Below, in pieces: positions 18,299 to 27,271 of a stretch of 64,000 nt of DNA. The stretch covers positions 267,867-331,866 of the forward strand of contig NZ_QMKH01000004.1 of the NCBI RefSeq assembly GCF_003290125.1, read 5' to 3'. The stretch is from Microvirga flavescens (GTDB taxonomy: Bacteria; Pseudomonadota; Alphaproteobacteria; Rhizobiales; Beijerinckiaceae). Positions within the stretch are counted from its first letter, which is position 1, and every line of letters begins with the position of its first letter. Under the pieces are notes generated by a model that did not search any database, was not told where the DNA came from, and saw only the letters and a program-made list of their open reading frames with translations. Position numbers and translations under genes: made by a program.

Positions 18299-19468
18299 AT
18301 GGCTGCAACCATTGTGCTTTCTGCCAGCACTGTTGAAGAGAACTCTGACAAAGATATCGTTGTCGGCTCTCTGAGCGTCACCGGCGGCAAGGACGGCGAG
18401 ACCTTTACCTTTGCGACGAACAGCAATCTTTTCTACATCGAAGGCGATAAGCTGCTCGTGAAGGAAGGCGCTGTGCTCGATTTCGAGACGCTGAGCCTGA
18501 TCGCCGTTTCGATCACAGCGGCAAGCACCGCAACGTCCGGCGGTAAAACGCCCGTCAGCCCCCAGACCCTCACGATCTCCCTCACCGACGTGAACGAAGC
18601 CCCGACGGACATCACCCTCACCGGCGGCTCGGTCGCTGAGGACAGCGCCATCGGCACGGAAGTCGCGTCTCTGACCGGCGTGGATCAGGACGCGGATGAC
18701 GTTCTCACCTACTCCCTCGTGACCGACGAAACGGGCACGACAGCCGCGACGAGCGACCTCTTCGAGATCGCCGGCAGCAAGATCAAGCTCAAGGCTGTGC
18801 CGGATCAGGCTAAGGTTGGCTCGTACAACGTTTGGGTCAAGGTGGCTGACGCTGACGGCCTGTCCTACGTGAAGCAGCTCACCCTCAACGTGGCGGACGC
18901 ACTCGAAAACGTCACCGGCACGAACCGCAACGACAGGCTCGTCGGTTCGGACCTCGCCGACGCCATCAACGGTCTTGCAGGCAACGACAAGATCGACGGC
19001 AAGGGCGGCGACGACGTCATCAACGGCGGCCTCGGCAAGGACATCCTCACCGGCGGCGCTGGCAAGGACACCTTCGTGTTCGATACCCCCGTCAAGAAGG
19101 GCCATTTCGATCATATCAAGGATTTCAACTCGGCGGACGACACGCTCCAGTTCAACCTCTCGGCCCTGAAGTCCTTCAAGGTCAAGGTGTCCAAGAAGGA
19201 TGTCGGCTCCGAGGATCACGGTTCGTTCAAGGGCCACGAGAAGAAGCACTCCTTCGGCCTCGACAAGGTCTTCAAGAAGGGCAAGCTGGAGAAGAAGTTC
19301 TTCACCATTGGCGACCACGCCAAGGACAGCAACGACTTCGTCTACTACAATAAGAAGAACGGCTTCGTTTACCTCGATGTCGACGGCGCAGGCGGCAAGA
19401 AGGGGATCGAGATCCTCAAGCTGAAGCCCGGCACCAAGATCAGCGCCGACGATTTCCTGTTCATCTAA
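18299..19468 (+). CDS. Cadherin-like and RTX-repeat calcium-binding secreted protein
   Basis: A 389-residue protein, probably exported by a type I system. It has no N-terminal signal, and its C-terminus ends in DDFLFI, typical of type I substrates. Residues about 1-200 contain two cadherin-like segments (ASTVEENSDKDIVVGSL, APTDITLTGGSVAEDS). Residues about 205-255 hold four RTX nonapeptides (GLAGNDKID, GKGGDDVIN, GGLGKDILT, GGAGKDTFV). A Lys/His-rich stretch follows near residues 295-340, then a C-terminal domain resembling the one in the gene at the right edge. No transporter genes are nearby. AGGGGAAACGAAT sets the start. It interrupts the otherwise conserved radA-cvpA order. Confidence 0.85.
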   Translation: MAATIVLSASTVEENSDKDIVVGSLSVTGGKDGETFTFATNSNLFYIEGDKLLVKEGAVLDFETLSLIAVSITAASTATSGGKTPVSPQTLTISLTDVNEAPTDITLTGGSVAEDSAIGTEVASLTGVDQDADDVLTYSLVTDETGTTAATSDLFEIAGSKIKLKAVPDQAKVGSYNVWVKVADADGLSYVKQLTLNVADALENVTGTNRNDRLVGSDLADAINGLAGNDKIDGKGGDDVINGGLGKDILTGGAGKDTFVFDTPVKKGHFDHIKDFNSADDTLQFNLSALKSFKVKVSKKDVGSEDHGSFKGHEKKHSFGLDKVFKKGKLEKKFFTIGDHAKDSNDFVYYNKKNGFVYLDVDGAGGKKGIEILKLKPGTKISADDFLFI

Positions 19469-19489
19469 GAGCAGACGACCAATTCATCG

Positions 19490-19523
19490 AAAGGCCTCGG
19501 CGGGAACCGACCGGGGCCTTTTT
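19490..19523 (+). terminator. Rho-independent terminator after the RTX gene
   Basis: AAAGGCCTCGG (19490-19500) pairs with CCGGGGCCTTT (19511-19521) with one wobble pair, followed by further T. Confidence 0.85.
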
Positions 19524-19710
19524 CTGCTTCGCGACAAAGCTGGGCCGCCCTCGCCGCCCAACCTAAGGCCCGGACGGCTTGCCTTTACGCCTCCGTGCCC
19601 AAGCTTTTTCCCATGCGAAGGGTGACGAAAGCCATTCTTGCAGTTATACAGCCGACGCCTTGAACCGCCCTTGCGGCCCCCATCCCTGTTTCCTGTTTTA
19701 GGCTTGGCTC

Positions 19711-20313
19711 ATGCCCTTTTCTGTCCTGGACCTCGTCGTCATCGGTGTCGTGGTGATCTCGGCGCTCCTGGCTGCCGTTCGCGGCTTCACACGCGAGGTT
19801 CTGGCGATCCTGGCCTGGGTGGCGGCGGCGGCCGCCGCGTGGTTCCTGCACCCGCTCGCCGTGCCGAAGGCGCAGCAATATATTCATAACAACACTGTGG
19901 CCCTGGTCGCCGCCATCGGCGTGATCTTCGTGGTAACGCTGATCATCGTCTCCATCGTGACGGTGAAGATCTCCGATCTCATCCTCGATTCGCGCATCGG
20001 CGCGCTGGACCGCACCCTCGGCTTCTTCTTCGGAGCGGCGCGCGGCTTCCTGATCTGCGTGATCGGCTGGCTGTTCATGGGCTGGCTGCTGCAGGGCAAG
20101 AACCCCGAATGGGCACTGACGTCCCGCGCTCGCCCCATGCTGGAAAAGACCGGCAACGACCTTATCGCCCTTTTGCCGGACAACCCGGAGGGGCTGCTGC
20201 AGCAGCTGCGGCAGAAGGCGAAGCCCGAGGGCGAGCCGGCTGAGCCCGCCGAGCCCGATCCGCAGCGTGCCGCGCCCGCCCCGGCGCAGCCCGCGCCGCA
20301 GAAAAAGATCTGA
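19711..20313 (+). CDS. cvpA: CvpA family membrane protein
   Basis: Inner-membrane protein of 200 residues with four hydrophobic segments. It starts FSVLDLVVIGVVVISALLA and has the family GFTREVLAILAWV stretch. The C-terminus is a Pro/Ala/Glu-rich tail. In E. coli, cvpA precedes purF and is needed for colicin V production and envelope homeostasis; the same cvpA-purF order is seen here. The actual molecular activity is unclear. Confidence 0.9.
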   Translation: MPFSVLDLVVIGVVVISALLAAVRGFTREVLAILAWVAAAAAAWFLHPLAVPKAQQYIHNNTVALVAAIGVIFVVTLIIVSIVTVKISDLILDSRIGALDRTLGFFFGAARGFLICVIGWLFMGWLLQGKNPEWALTSRARPMLEKTGNDLIALLPDNPEGLLQQLRQKAKPEGEPAEPAEPDPQRAAPAPAQPAPQKKI

Positions 20314-20321
20314 GCCCATGA

Positions 20322-20350
20322 CCTGTCGCATATGTGAAATGCGCGACAGG
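20322..20350. other. Hairpin between cvpA and purF
   Basis: CCTGTCGC (20322-20329) pairs with GCGACAGG (20343-20350), with AT/AT pairing inside. No T-run follows, so it may be a processing or attenuation structure rather than a terminator. Confidence 0.4.
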
Positions 20351-20430
20351 AAAGAGCATTGGCGTTACGCCCAAGGCCCCTTAAATAAGGCATTCGCTCC
20401 GCAAGATTGCGCGCGCATTCCAAGGAAAAG

Positions 20431-21921
20431 ATGATGTCTGGACGTTCGGAGACGTGGCAGATCGAACCGCAAAAAGTGGACCTCGATCTCGATGGCGACA
20501 CTTTGCACGAGGAATGCGGCGTCTTCGGCATCCACGGACACCCTGATGCTGCGGCGATCACGGCGCTCGGCCTGCACGCCCTCCAACACCGGGGCCAGGA
20601 GGCGGCGGGCATCGTCTCCTTCGACGGACACGTCTTCCATCTCGAGCGTAAGCTCGGCCTCGTGGGCGACGGTTTCTCTGACCGGGCGGTGATCGAGCGC
20701 CTCGAAGGCACCTCCGCTATCGGCCATGTGCGCTACTCGACGACCGGCGAGACGATCCTGCGCAACGTGCAGCCCCTCTTCGCCGAGCTCGACAGCGGCG
20801 GCTTCGCGGTCGCCCATAACGGCAACCTGACGAACGGCTTGACCCTTCGGCGCAACCTCATCCGCGACGGCGCGATCTGCCAGTCCACCACCGACACGGA
20901 GGTGATCGTCCACCTCGTCGCGCGCAGCCGCCGCCATCCCTTCATTGACCGCTTCGTGGAAGCGATCCAGCAGATCGAGGGAGCCTATTCCCTCGTCGCC
21001 CTCACCAACAAGAAGCTGATCGGCGCGCGCGATCCGTTCGGCATCCGCCCGCTGGTGATCGGCGAGCTGGATGGCCGCTACATCCTCACCTCCGAGACCT
21101 GCGCGCTCGACATTATCGGCGCGCGCTTCGTGCGCGATGTCGAGAACGGCGAAATCGTCGTGATCTCGGACGAGGGCATCGAATCCTTCCGCTTCGCCCC
21201 GGAGCAGCCCGCCCGTCCCTGCATCTTCGAATACATCTACTTCGCCCGTCCGGACTCGGTGGTGAACGGCCGCAACGTCTATCTGGCTCGCAAGAACATG
21301 GGCCGCGAGCTGGCGATGGAATCCCCTGTTGAGGCGGACGTGGTGATCCCGGTGCCGGATTCGGGCGTGCCCGCGGCTCTCGGCTTCGCGCAGACCTCCG
21401 GCCTTCCTTATGAACTCGGCATCATCCGCAACCACTATGTGGGCCGCACCTTCATCCAACCCACGCAGTCCGTGCGTGAACTCGGCGTGCGCATGAAGCA
21501 CTCCGCGAACCGCGCGGCCATCGAGGGTAAGCGGATCGTGCTGGTGGACGACAGCCTCGTGCGTGGCACGACCTCGGTGAAGATCGTGCGCATGATGCGT
21601 GAAGCAGGCGCGAAGGAAGTTCACTTCCGCATCGCGAGCCCGCCGATCACGCATCCCGATTTCTACGGCATCGACACGCCGGAGAAGGAAAAGCTCCTCG
21701 CCGCGACCCATGATCTCGAGCAGATGCGCGCCTATATCGGTGCCGACACGCTCGCCTTCCTCTCCATCGAGGGTATCTACAGGGCGATGGGCGAGAAGGG
21801 CCGCAATCCGCAGCAGCCGCAATTCACGGATCATTGCTTCACGGGCGATTATCCGACCCCCCTCACCGATCTTGCGGTGGCAACCCCGCGCCGGATCTCT
21901 CTTCTCGCCGAAGCCGACTGA
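20431..21921 (+). CDS. purF: Amidophosphoribosyltransferase
   Basis: First committed step of purine synthesis: makes phosphoribosylamine from PRPP and glutamine. The nucleophile cysteine follows a short propeptide in LHEECGVFGIHGH, so the precursor must be clipped. The glutaminase domain continues with LQHRGQEAAGI, and the PRPP loop is VLVDDSLVRGTTS. No iron-sulphur cysteine set is obvious by eye. AAGGAAAAG precedes two consecutive ATG codons (20431 and 20434); either could be used. Confidence 0.96.
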   Translation: MMSGRSETWQIEPQKVDLDLDGDTLHEECGVFGIHGHPDAAAITALGLHALQHRGQEAAGIVSFDGHVFHLERKLGLVGDGFSDRAVIERLEGTSAIGHVRYSTTGETILRNVQPLFAELDSGGFAVAHNGNLTNGLTLRRNLIRDGAICQSTTDTEVIVHLVARSRRHPFIDRFVEAIQQIEGAYSLVALTNKKLIGARDPFGIRPLVIGELDGRYILTSETCALDIIGARFVRDVENGEIVVISDEGIESFRFAPEQPARPCIFEYIYFARPDSVVNGRNVYLARKNMGRELAMESPVEADVVIPVPDSGVPAALGFAQTSGLPYELGIIRNHYVGRTFIQPTQSVRELGVRMKHSANRAAIEGKRIVLVDDSLVRGTTSVKIVRMMREAGAKEVHFRIASPPITHPDFYGIDTPEKEKLLAATHDLEQMRAYIGADTLAFLSIEGIYRAMGEKGRNPQQPQFTDHCFTGDYPTPLTDLAVATPRRISLLAEAD

Positions 21922-21927
21922 TTTCAC

Positions 21928-22671
21928 ATGACCAAGCCTCTCTCGGGCCGCATCGCGGTCGTCACCGGCGCCTCGCGCGGCATCGGCCGCGCGGCGGCGC
22001 TCGCACTTGCTGAAGCCGGCGCGCACATCATCGCGCTCGCCCGCACGCAAGGCGCTCTCGAAGCGCTCGATGACGAGATCCGCGCCAAGGGCAGCTCCGC
22101 GACCCTCGTTCCGGTGAACCTGAAGGACCTCGACGCTCTCGACCGTCTCGGCGGGTCGATCTACGAGCGCTGGGGCAAGCTCGATATTCTTCTCGGCAAC
22201 GCGGGCGTGCTCGGCGAGATTTCCCCTATCACCCATATCGACCAGCCCGTCTGGGACGAAGTGATGACGGTGAACGTGACGGCGAATTACCGCCTGCTCC
22301 GTTCGCTCGATCCGCTCCTGCGCGCGTCGGATGCGGGCCGCGCGATCTTCCTCACCTCCGGCGCAGCGCATAAATGCACGGCCTATTGGGGCGTCTACTC
22401 CATCTCGAAGGCCGCCCTCGAAGCGCTCGTGCGGACCTACGCCGCCGAGACGGTGCAGACCAACATCAAGACCATGCTCCTCAGCCCCGGCCCCTTGCGC
22501 ACCAACATGCGCGCCAAGGCGATGCCGGGCGAAGATCCCTCGATCCTGAAGACGCCGGACGATCTCGCGCCGCACATCCTCAAGCTCGCTTCGCCGAGCT
22601 GGAACGAAAGCGGCAAGATCTACGACTTCCCGAACGGCGGAAAGCTGCTCACGCCGCAATTGCCGGTTTAA
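21928..22671 (+). CDS. Short-chain dehydrogenase/reductase
   Basis: NAD(P)-dependent oxidoreductase of 247 residues. It has the TGASRGIG cofactor loop, LLGNAGVLG (usual NNAG is GNAG here), and the catalytic Tyr/Lys pair in YWGVYSISKAAL. The substrate cannot be read from the sequence. It starts six bases after purF and is probably co-transcribed. YciK-type or other housekeeping SDRs are possible. Confidence 0.88.
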   Translation: MTKPLSGRIAVVTGASRGIGRAAALALAEAGAHIIALARTQGALEALDDEIRAKGSSATLVPVNLKDLDALDRLGGSIYERWGKLDILLGNAGVLGEISPITHIDQPVWDEVMTVNVTANYRLLRSLDPLLRASDAGRAIFLTSGAAHKCTAYWGVYSISKAALEALVRTYAAETVQTNIKTMLLSPGPLRTNMRAKAMPGEDPSILKTPDDLAPHILKLASPSWNESGKIYDFPNGGKLLTPQLPV

Positions 22672-22683
22672 AGAGTGCACGTC

Positions 22684-22767
22684 ATCCCGGACGCCGCAGG
22701 CGATCCGGGATCGTTTCGCGAAAAACCACCTTGTCGCCCCGTGATCCCGGGCCGCTCTCACGCGGCC
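22684..22767. repeat. REP-like double palindrome between convergent genes
   Basis: Two adjacent dyads: ATCCCGG (22684-22690) with CCGGGAT (22705-22711), and GGCCGC (22750-22755) with GCGGCC (22762-22767). The GTCATCCCGG...CCGGGAT style is a familiar intergenic repeat type in Hyphomicrobiales. The second dyad contains the last codons and the stop of the DUF805 gene. Confidence 0.65.
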
Positions 22768-23246
22768 TCGGGGCTCGCCAGCTCCCCCTGCCCTTCATCG
22801 GTGATCCCAACAGGATCGCGGGGATCGGGGCCATAGCGGTTCGGGCCCGTCGTGCCGCGGCGGAAGAGCGTTTCAATCATCAGCCACAATTGAAATACCA
22901 GACCGATCAGCATGACGCACGCGGTCGTGATCGGGTAATGCCGCAGAAGCGCCTCGGCGGCATAGCTGAAGATCGTGAAGAGGCCGGAAGGCACGAGCCA
23001 CCATCCGGACAGGTTCCTGTCATGGAGGCGACGGACGAATTGCGCCAAGCTTGAAAGCCACACGAGGGCGATTGCAAGAACGGCGATGTATCCTGCGAAG
23101 CGGATACCCATCGTCGCGAGCCAGATACCGGCCACCATCGTGGCGGCGGAGAGAACCACCAGCCGCAGGACCAGTCTCAGATACGCGTTGCGGGACATGC
23201 GCCCACGCGGATCGAACCACCGTAGCAGCTTCAAAAGCCCTTCCAT
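22758..23246 (-). CDS. DUF805 family membrane protein
   Basis: Inner-membrane protein of 162 residues. The DUF805 pattern is visible: WFDPRGRMSRNAYLR at the start, about four membrane segments, RRLHDRNLSGWWLVPSGL in the middle, and GPNRYGPDPRDP near the end. The function of the family is unknown. The final Glu-Ala-Ala-stop lies inside a palindrome, so the original C-terminus may have been different. Confidence 0.85.
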   Translation of the reverse strand: MEGLLKLLRWFDPRGRMSRNAYLRLVLRLVVLSAATMVAGIWLATMGIRFAGYIAVLAIALVWLSSLAQFVRRLHDRNLSGWWLVPSGLFTIFSYAAEALLRHYPITTACVMLIGLVFQLWLMIETLFRRGTTGPNRYGPDPRDPVGITDEGQGELASPEAA

Positions 23247-23340
23247 CTTGCTCAGTCCCCTTTGGGTGAAACGTTGGATGGACTATTGCAATGTGTAACG
23301 ATGTTTAGGCAAGGGCCACGATAGTCTCTGCGACCAGCTC

Positions 23341-24687
23341 CTACTTCCGCCCCTTGTCGAACGGGTTCTTGCCCATACGCAGCAGCATGCGGATCGGCAC
23401 GCCGGGGAGTTCGAAGGACTCGCGCAGGCTGTTGACGAGGTAGCGCGAGTAGCTCTTCGGCAGCGCGTCGAGCTGGTTGCCGAACAGGGCGAAGGTCGGC
23501 GGGCGGGACTTGATCTGCGTCATGTAGCGGATCTTGATGCGGCGGCCCGAGACCGCCGGCGGCGGGTTCGCTTCGAGCGCCTCGCTCAGCCATTGATTGA
23601 TACGCGCGGTGGAAACGCGCTTGTTCCAGGTCTCGTAGACCTGCATCACCGCCTTCATGAGCGGATCGATGCCCGTGCCGGCAAGGCCGGACAGCGGCAC
23701 GACCGGCGCGCCCTTCACTTGCGGCAGCAGGCGGTGCGCCTTTTCCTTGAGATCCTTCAACAGGCCCGGCTGGTCGGCCACGAGATCCCACTTATTGAGG
23801 CCGATCACGAGGGCGCGGCCTTCCTGCTCGATCAGATCGACGATGGAGAGGTCCTGCTTCTCGAACGGGATCGTCGCATCAAGGAGCACGATCACCACTT
23901 CCGCGAAACGCACGGCGCGCAGGGCGTCCGCAACGGAGAGCTTTTCAAGCTTGTCCTCGACGCGGGCGCGCTTGCGCAGGCCCGCCGTGTCGAACAGCTT
24001 CACCGGCTTGCCGCGCCATTCCCAATCGAGGGAGATGGAATCGCGCGTGATGCCGGCCTCCGGCCCCGTGAGCAGGCGCTCCTGCCCAAGCATCTGGTTG
24101 ATGAGGGTGGACTTGCCCGCATTCGGACGCCCGACGATGGCGACCTGCAGAGGCTTGCCCGCATGGTCCTCTTCCTCCACCACATCATCCGGATGTGGGA
24201 AGTGAGGCATCAGGGCCTCGAACAAATCCGAGAAGCCTTCGCCATGTTCGGCGGAGAGCGGCACGGGATCGCCGAGACCGAGGGAGAAGGCCTCATAGGC
24301 CCCCGCCATGCCTGCCCCGCCCTCTGCCTTGTTGGCAATGAGGATCACGGGCTTGCCGGAGCGGCGGACCATTTCAGCGAAAGGACGGTCGGCGGGCAGA
24401 ATGCCGACGCGGGCGTCGACGACGAAGAGCAGCACGTCGGCATCGCCGATGGCGGCTTCAGTCTGCGCGCGCATGCGCCCGAGGAGCGAGGATTCCTCCG
24501 CCTCTTCGAGACCTGCCGTGTCGATGATGCGGAATTCGAGATCGCCGAGGCGCGCATCGCCCTCGCGGCGGTCGCGGGTCACGCCGGGACGGTCATCGAC
24601 CAGCGCAAGCTTCTTGCCGACGAGGCGGTTGAAGAGTGTCGATTTGCCGACATTCGGCCGCCCGACGATGGCGACGGTTGGCGTCAT
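23341..24687 (-). CDS. der: GTPase Der
   Basis: Two-domain GTPase needed for 50S ribosome assembly. Both G domains are visible: [16 protein letters not shown] near the N-terminus and [16 protein letters not shown] in the middle, with DTAGL and NKxD motifs in each. A KH-like C-terminal domain with [16 protein letters not shown] follows. The 448-residue length is normal. It is 14 bases downstream of the TPR anchor gene, as in many Proteobacteria. Confidence 0.96.
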   Translation of the reverse strand: MTPTVAIVGRPNVGKSTLFNRLVGKKLALVDDRPGVTRDRREGDARLGDLEFRIIDTAGLEEAEESSLLGRMRAQTEAAIGDADVLLFVVDARVGILPADRPFAEMVRRSGKPVILIANKAEGGAGMAGAYEAFSLGLGDPVPLSAEHGEGFSDLFEALMPHFPHPDDVVEEEDHAGKPLQVAIVGRPNAGKSTLINQMLGQERLLTGPEAGITRDSISLDWEWRGKPVKLFDTAGLRKRARVEDKLEKLSVADALRAVRFAEVVIVLLDATIPFEKQDLSIVDLIEQEGRALVIGLNKWDLVADQPGLLKDLKEKAHRLLPQVKGAPVVPLSGLAGTGIDPLMKAVMQVYETWNKRVSTARINQWLSEALEANPPPAVSGRRIKIRYMTQIKSRPPTFALFGNQLDALPKSYSRYLVNSLRESFELPGVPIRMLLRMGKNPFDKGRK

Positions 24688-24701
24688 GTCCCGCCCCTAT
24701 T

Positions 24702-25373
24702 TTACTGCGTTGCCGTAACGGGGCCGCCTGCCACGAGCGCCGTGTAGATCTCAAGCCGCTGGCGCAGAGCCTGCGGCGTTTCGCGGTCGGCGGCGATCTG
24801 GTCGAACCAGCGGCCGGCATAATCCATGTCACCCGCCTTCAGGCCAGACAGGCCGAGAAGCTCGCGGGCCGAGTGCCGCCAGGCATTGCTCGGAGCGGCA
24901 ATGCGCTCGAGCGCCGGGCGGATCTTCGCCGGCTCGGCGGTGTCGATGCGCAGCCATGCGCTGCGCAGGCGCGCCAGATCCTGCCAGAGCGCGGGAATCT
25001 TGGCATCGTTCGCGAGCGCGTCATAGGCGCCGGCGCCATTTTCCGGGTTCTGCTTGCCGAGTTCGGAAGCGAGGCGGAAGCGGGCGAGAAGCGCATAGCC
25101 GCCCTCGCCTTCCTTGATGAGAGCCTCGAAGGTAGATTCGGATTCCTTCGCCTTGTCCTCGCGGCCCAGCTTGAGCGCCTCTTCATAGCGCTCGGCGGCG
25201 GCCTGGGCACGCTGCTCCTGGGAGTGCTCCCAATAGCGCCAGCCGCCGACAGCCGCGACGACGAGGACGGCAATGCCGATGATGACGCCGTTGTAGCGTT
25301 TCCAGATCTGCGCGACCTGGTCCCGGCGAAATTCCTCATCGACCTCGCGGATGAATTCGTCGTTCGGCGCCAT
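24702..25373 (-). CDS. Membrane-anchored tetratricopeptide protein (YfgM-like)
   Basis: A 223-residue protein with a cytoplasmic N-terminal stretch (FIREVDEEFRRDQVAQIWKRY), one membrane helix (IIGIAVLVVAAVGGWRYW) and a periplasmic helical-repeat domain of the TPR_21 type. The related E. coli YfgM associates with the Sec translocon and periplasmic chaperones; the same role is possible here. It lies directly upstream of der, the conserved position of this family. Confidence 0.82.
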   Translation of the reverse strand: MAPNDEFIREVDEEFRRDQVAQIWKRYNGVIIGIAVLVVAAVGGWRYWEHSQEQRAQAAAERYEEALKLGREDKAKESESTFEALIKEGEGGYALLARFRLASELGKQNPENGAGAYDALANDAKIPALWQDLARLRSAWLRIDTAEPAKIRPALERIAAPSNAWRHSARELLGLSGLKAGDMDYAGRWFDQIAADRETPQALRQRLEIYTALVAGGPVTATQ

Positions 25374-25495
25374 GCAACCCTTGCGGCAGAAAAGCCGCCT
25401 CCTTCAAGAAAAACGAACAGGTCGCCTACCACAGCCCCCCGGAGAAGGCGAGAGGCAGAAACCGACAGGCCGTTCAGGTCGCAGGTTTTTGTCGC

Positions 25496-25545
25496 CGCAT
25501 GATCCTGGCGAACAGCCGGTACCCACTTGTTCTGATCATGCTCTA
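25496..25545. repeat. Dispersed palindromic element, copy 1
   Basis: About 50 bases reading, on the minus strand, TAGAGCATGATCAGAACAAG then a GGTACC-centred middle and GGATCATGCG. The ends (GCATGATC/GATCATGC) are inverted repeats. It overlaps the 3' end of panB and supplies its last codons and stop. Confidence 0.85.
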
Positions 25546-26363
25546 GGCTTTTTCTCGGCATAAGTATGCTCCGACCCCGGAAAGGCGCGGGAGCGGACAT
25601 CCTTCGCGTAAGCCTCGACCGCGTCGGCGATGTGGGAGCCGAGCTCCCCATAGCGTTTCACGAACTTGGGCACCCAGGGCGAGAGGCCGAGCATGTCCTC
25701 CAGAACGAGGACCTGGCCGTCGCAGGCGGGCGAGGCGCCGATGCCGATGGTGGGAATGGGGATGGATTGCGTGATCTCGCGCCCCAAGGGCTCGGCCACG
25801 GCTTCGACGACCACCGAAAAGGCCCCCGCGTCCGACACGGCTTTCGCATCGGCCAGAATCGCCGGCCAGTCCGCCCGGTCACGGCCCTGCGCCTTGAAGG
25901 AGCCGAGCGTGTTGATGTGCTGGGGCGTGAGGCCGACATGAGCCATGACGGGCACCCCGCGCTCGGAGAGAAACCGCACGGTTTCCGCCATGCGCGCGCC
26001 GCCTTCCATCTTGATCGCGCCGCAGCCGGTTTCCTTCAGCACGCGAGCCGCCGTGCGGAAGGCCTGCTCCTTGCTCTCCTCGAAGGAGCCGAAGGGCAGG
26101 TCGATCACCACCAGCGCGCGCTTGGAACCGCGCATCACGGCAAGGCCCTGCAGGATCATCATGTCGAGGGTCACCGGCACGGTCGATTCCAGGCCGTGCA
26201 TGACCATGCCGAGGGAATCGCCGACGAGGATGACGTCCGCGTGCTGATCGATGAGCCGCGCCGTGTGGGCGTGGTAGGAGGTCAGCACCACGATGGGCTC
26301 ACCGCCCTTTCGTGCCCGAATGTCAGGAGCCGTCAGGCGGCGGATATCGGATTGGACGGACAT
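25536..26363 (-). CDS. panB: 3-methyl-2-oxobutanoate hydroxymethyltransferase
   Basis: First committed step of pantothenate synthesis: adds a hydroxymethyl group to ketoisovalerate. The 275-residue TIM barrel has [30 protein letters not shown], and [15 protein letters not shown]. The catalytic glutamate is in [14 protein letters not shown]. The last codons (Arg-Ala-stop) come from a dispersed repeat, so the tail after KK is probably not native. It follows the nnrU-like gene by six bases. Confidence 0.95.
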   Translation of the reverse strand: MSVQSDIRRLTAPDIRARKGGEPIVVLTSYHAHTARLIDQHADVILVGDSLGMVMHGLESTVPVTLDMMILQGLAVMRGSKRALVVIDLPFGSFEESKEQAFRTAARVLKETGCGAIKMEGGARMAETVRFLSERGVPVMAHVGLTPQHINTLGSFKAQGRDRADWPAILADAKAVSDAGAFSVVVEAVAEPLGREITQSIPIPTIGIGASPACDGQVLVLEDMLGLSPWVPKFVKRYGELGSHIADAVEAYAKDVRSRAFPGSEHTYAEKKPRA

Positions 26364-26369
26364 GAAACT

Positions 26370-26954
26370 TCAGCCTTGCAGAGACGGCAGAACAGGAACG
26401 CCGATGAGCCAAGGGTGCAGCCATACGGCGAAGACGACATAAGCCACCGTTCCAACGGCGACGGCAAGAGCATCGTTGCCGAAGCCGCGGGGCTCCACCG
26501 GGGCCGCCACATCGGTGCGGTTCTTGGCGCTGATGCGCGCGATCACGGCCCAAGCCAGAAGCGAGCCGAACAGGAGGATCGATCCGAGATCCCCATTGGC
26601 GAGAAGATGCGCGAAGGCCCAGATCTTTACGCTGGCCAGCATCGGATGCTTCAAACGAGCCTTGATCCGCCCGGGGAAATACGCGGAGGCGAGACAGATG
26701 AAGGCAATCCAGACCAGAAGCAGCGCGAGATGACGCGTCCAAACCGGCGGCTCCCACACGGGAATGTAACCCGCCTGCCGGTACTGCCCGAAGCCGACGA
26801 TGATCAGCGCCAGGCCGATTAGGGACACCACCGAATAGAGTCCCTTATAAGGCCCCTCGCCGATGGCCGCGATCAGGCGCGCACGCGCGCCCCGCGCCAT
26901 CGTGAAGGCGTGTATGCCGAGAAAGACGACCAGACCCAGGACAAGAAGCGTCAC
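26370..26954 (-). CDS. NnrU family membrane protein
   Basis: A 194-residue polytopic protein with five or six hydrophobic segments, starting MTLLVLGLVVFLGIHAFTM (GTG start). It has the NnrU-type LKHPMLASVKIWAFAHLLANGDL box. NnrU was named from nitrogen-oxide metabolism clusters, but no denitrification genes are present here, so the role is open. Head of a probable nnrU-panB unit. Confidence 0.85.
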   Translation of the reverse strand: MTLLVLGLVVFLGIHAFTMARGARARLIAAIGEGPYKGLYSVVSLIGLALIIVGFGQYRQAGYIPVWEPPVWTRHLALLLVWIAFICLASAYFPGRIKARLKHPMLASVKIWAFAHLLANGDLGSILLFGSLLAWAVIARISAKNRTDVAAPVEPRGFGNDALAVAVGTVAYVVFAVWLHPWLIGVPVLPSLQG

Positions 26955-27271
26955 GTCTCATTCCCTTCCGAAACAGAGGCGCGCGACTATAGCGGGAGGG
27001 CGTGCCGGATGCCATTCCTATCGGGCAGTTACAATGCGCCCTCTGCAGAATAAAAACCCATGTTTCGCGAAAGAGTGCGCCATTTTATTGCTGGGCAACC
27101 GCTCGAGAAGATGCGTAATTTTAAGGCAACGCGCGCGTTCGACATCTTTAAACGTGGATACTCGCCTTAAGTCGGGGGGCGTTTATCGAATACCGCTCTA
27201 GCGGACGGTTCCAAAGTTGGGTAGCTAGGCTGAAATGCTAGACAAATACCCATTAAAATAAGGGGAGCCCG
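26955..27271. promoter_or_regulatory. Divergent intergenic region upstream of the TRAP genes
   Basis: A 317-base AT-richer stretch between nnrU and the TRAP permease genes. It must contain promoters for both directions. It includes CCGCTCTAGCGG, a perfect palindrome at 27193-27204, a possible operator. AGGGGAG (27261-27267) is the ribosome-binding site of the TRAP small subunit. No gene was supported. Confidence 0.45.

Noticed and set aside
20365..22761. A 798-codon open frame on the minus strand across purF and the SDR gene
   Set aside because: It is antisense to two clearly recognisable genes, has low-complexity Arg/His-rich translation and no family motif. Long antisense frames are expected at this GC content.
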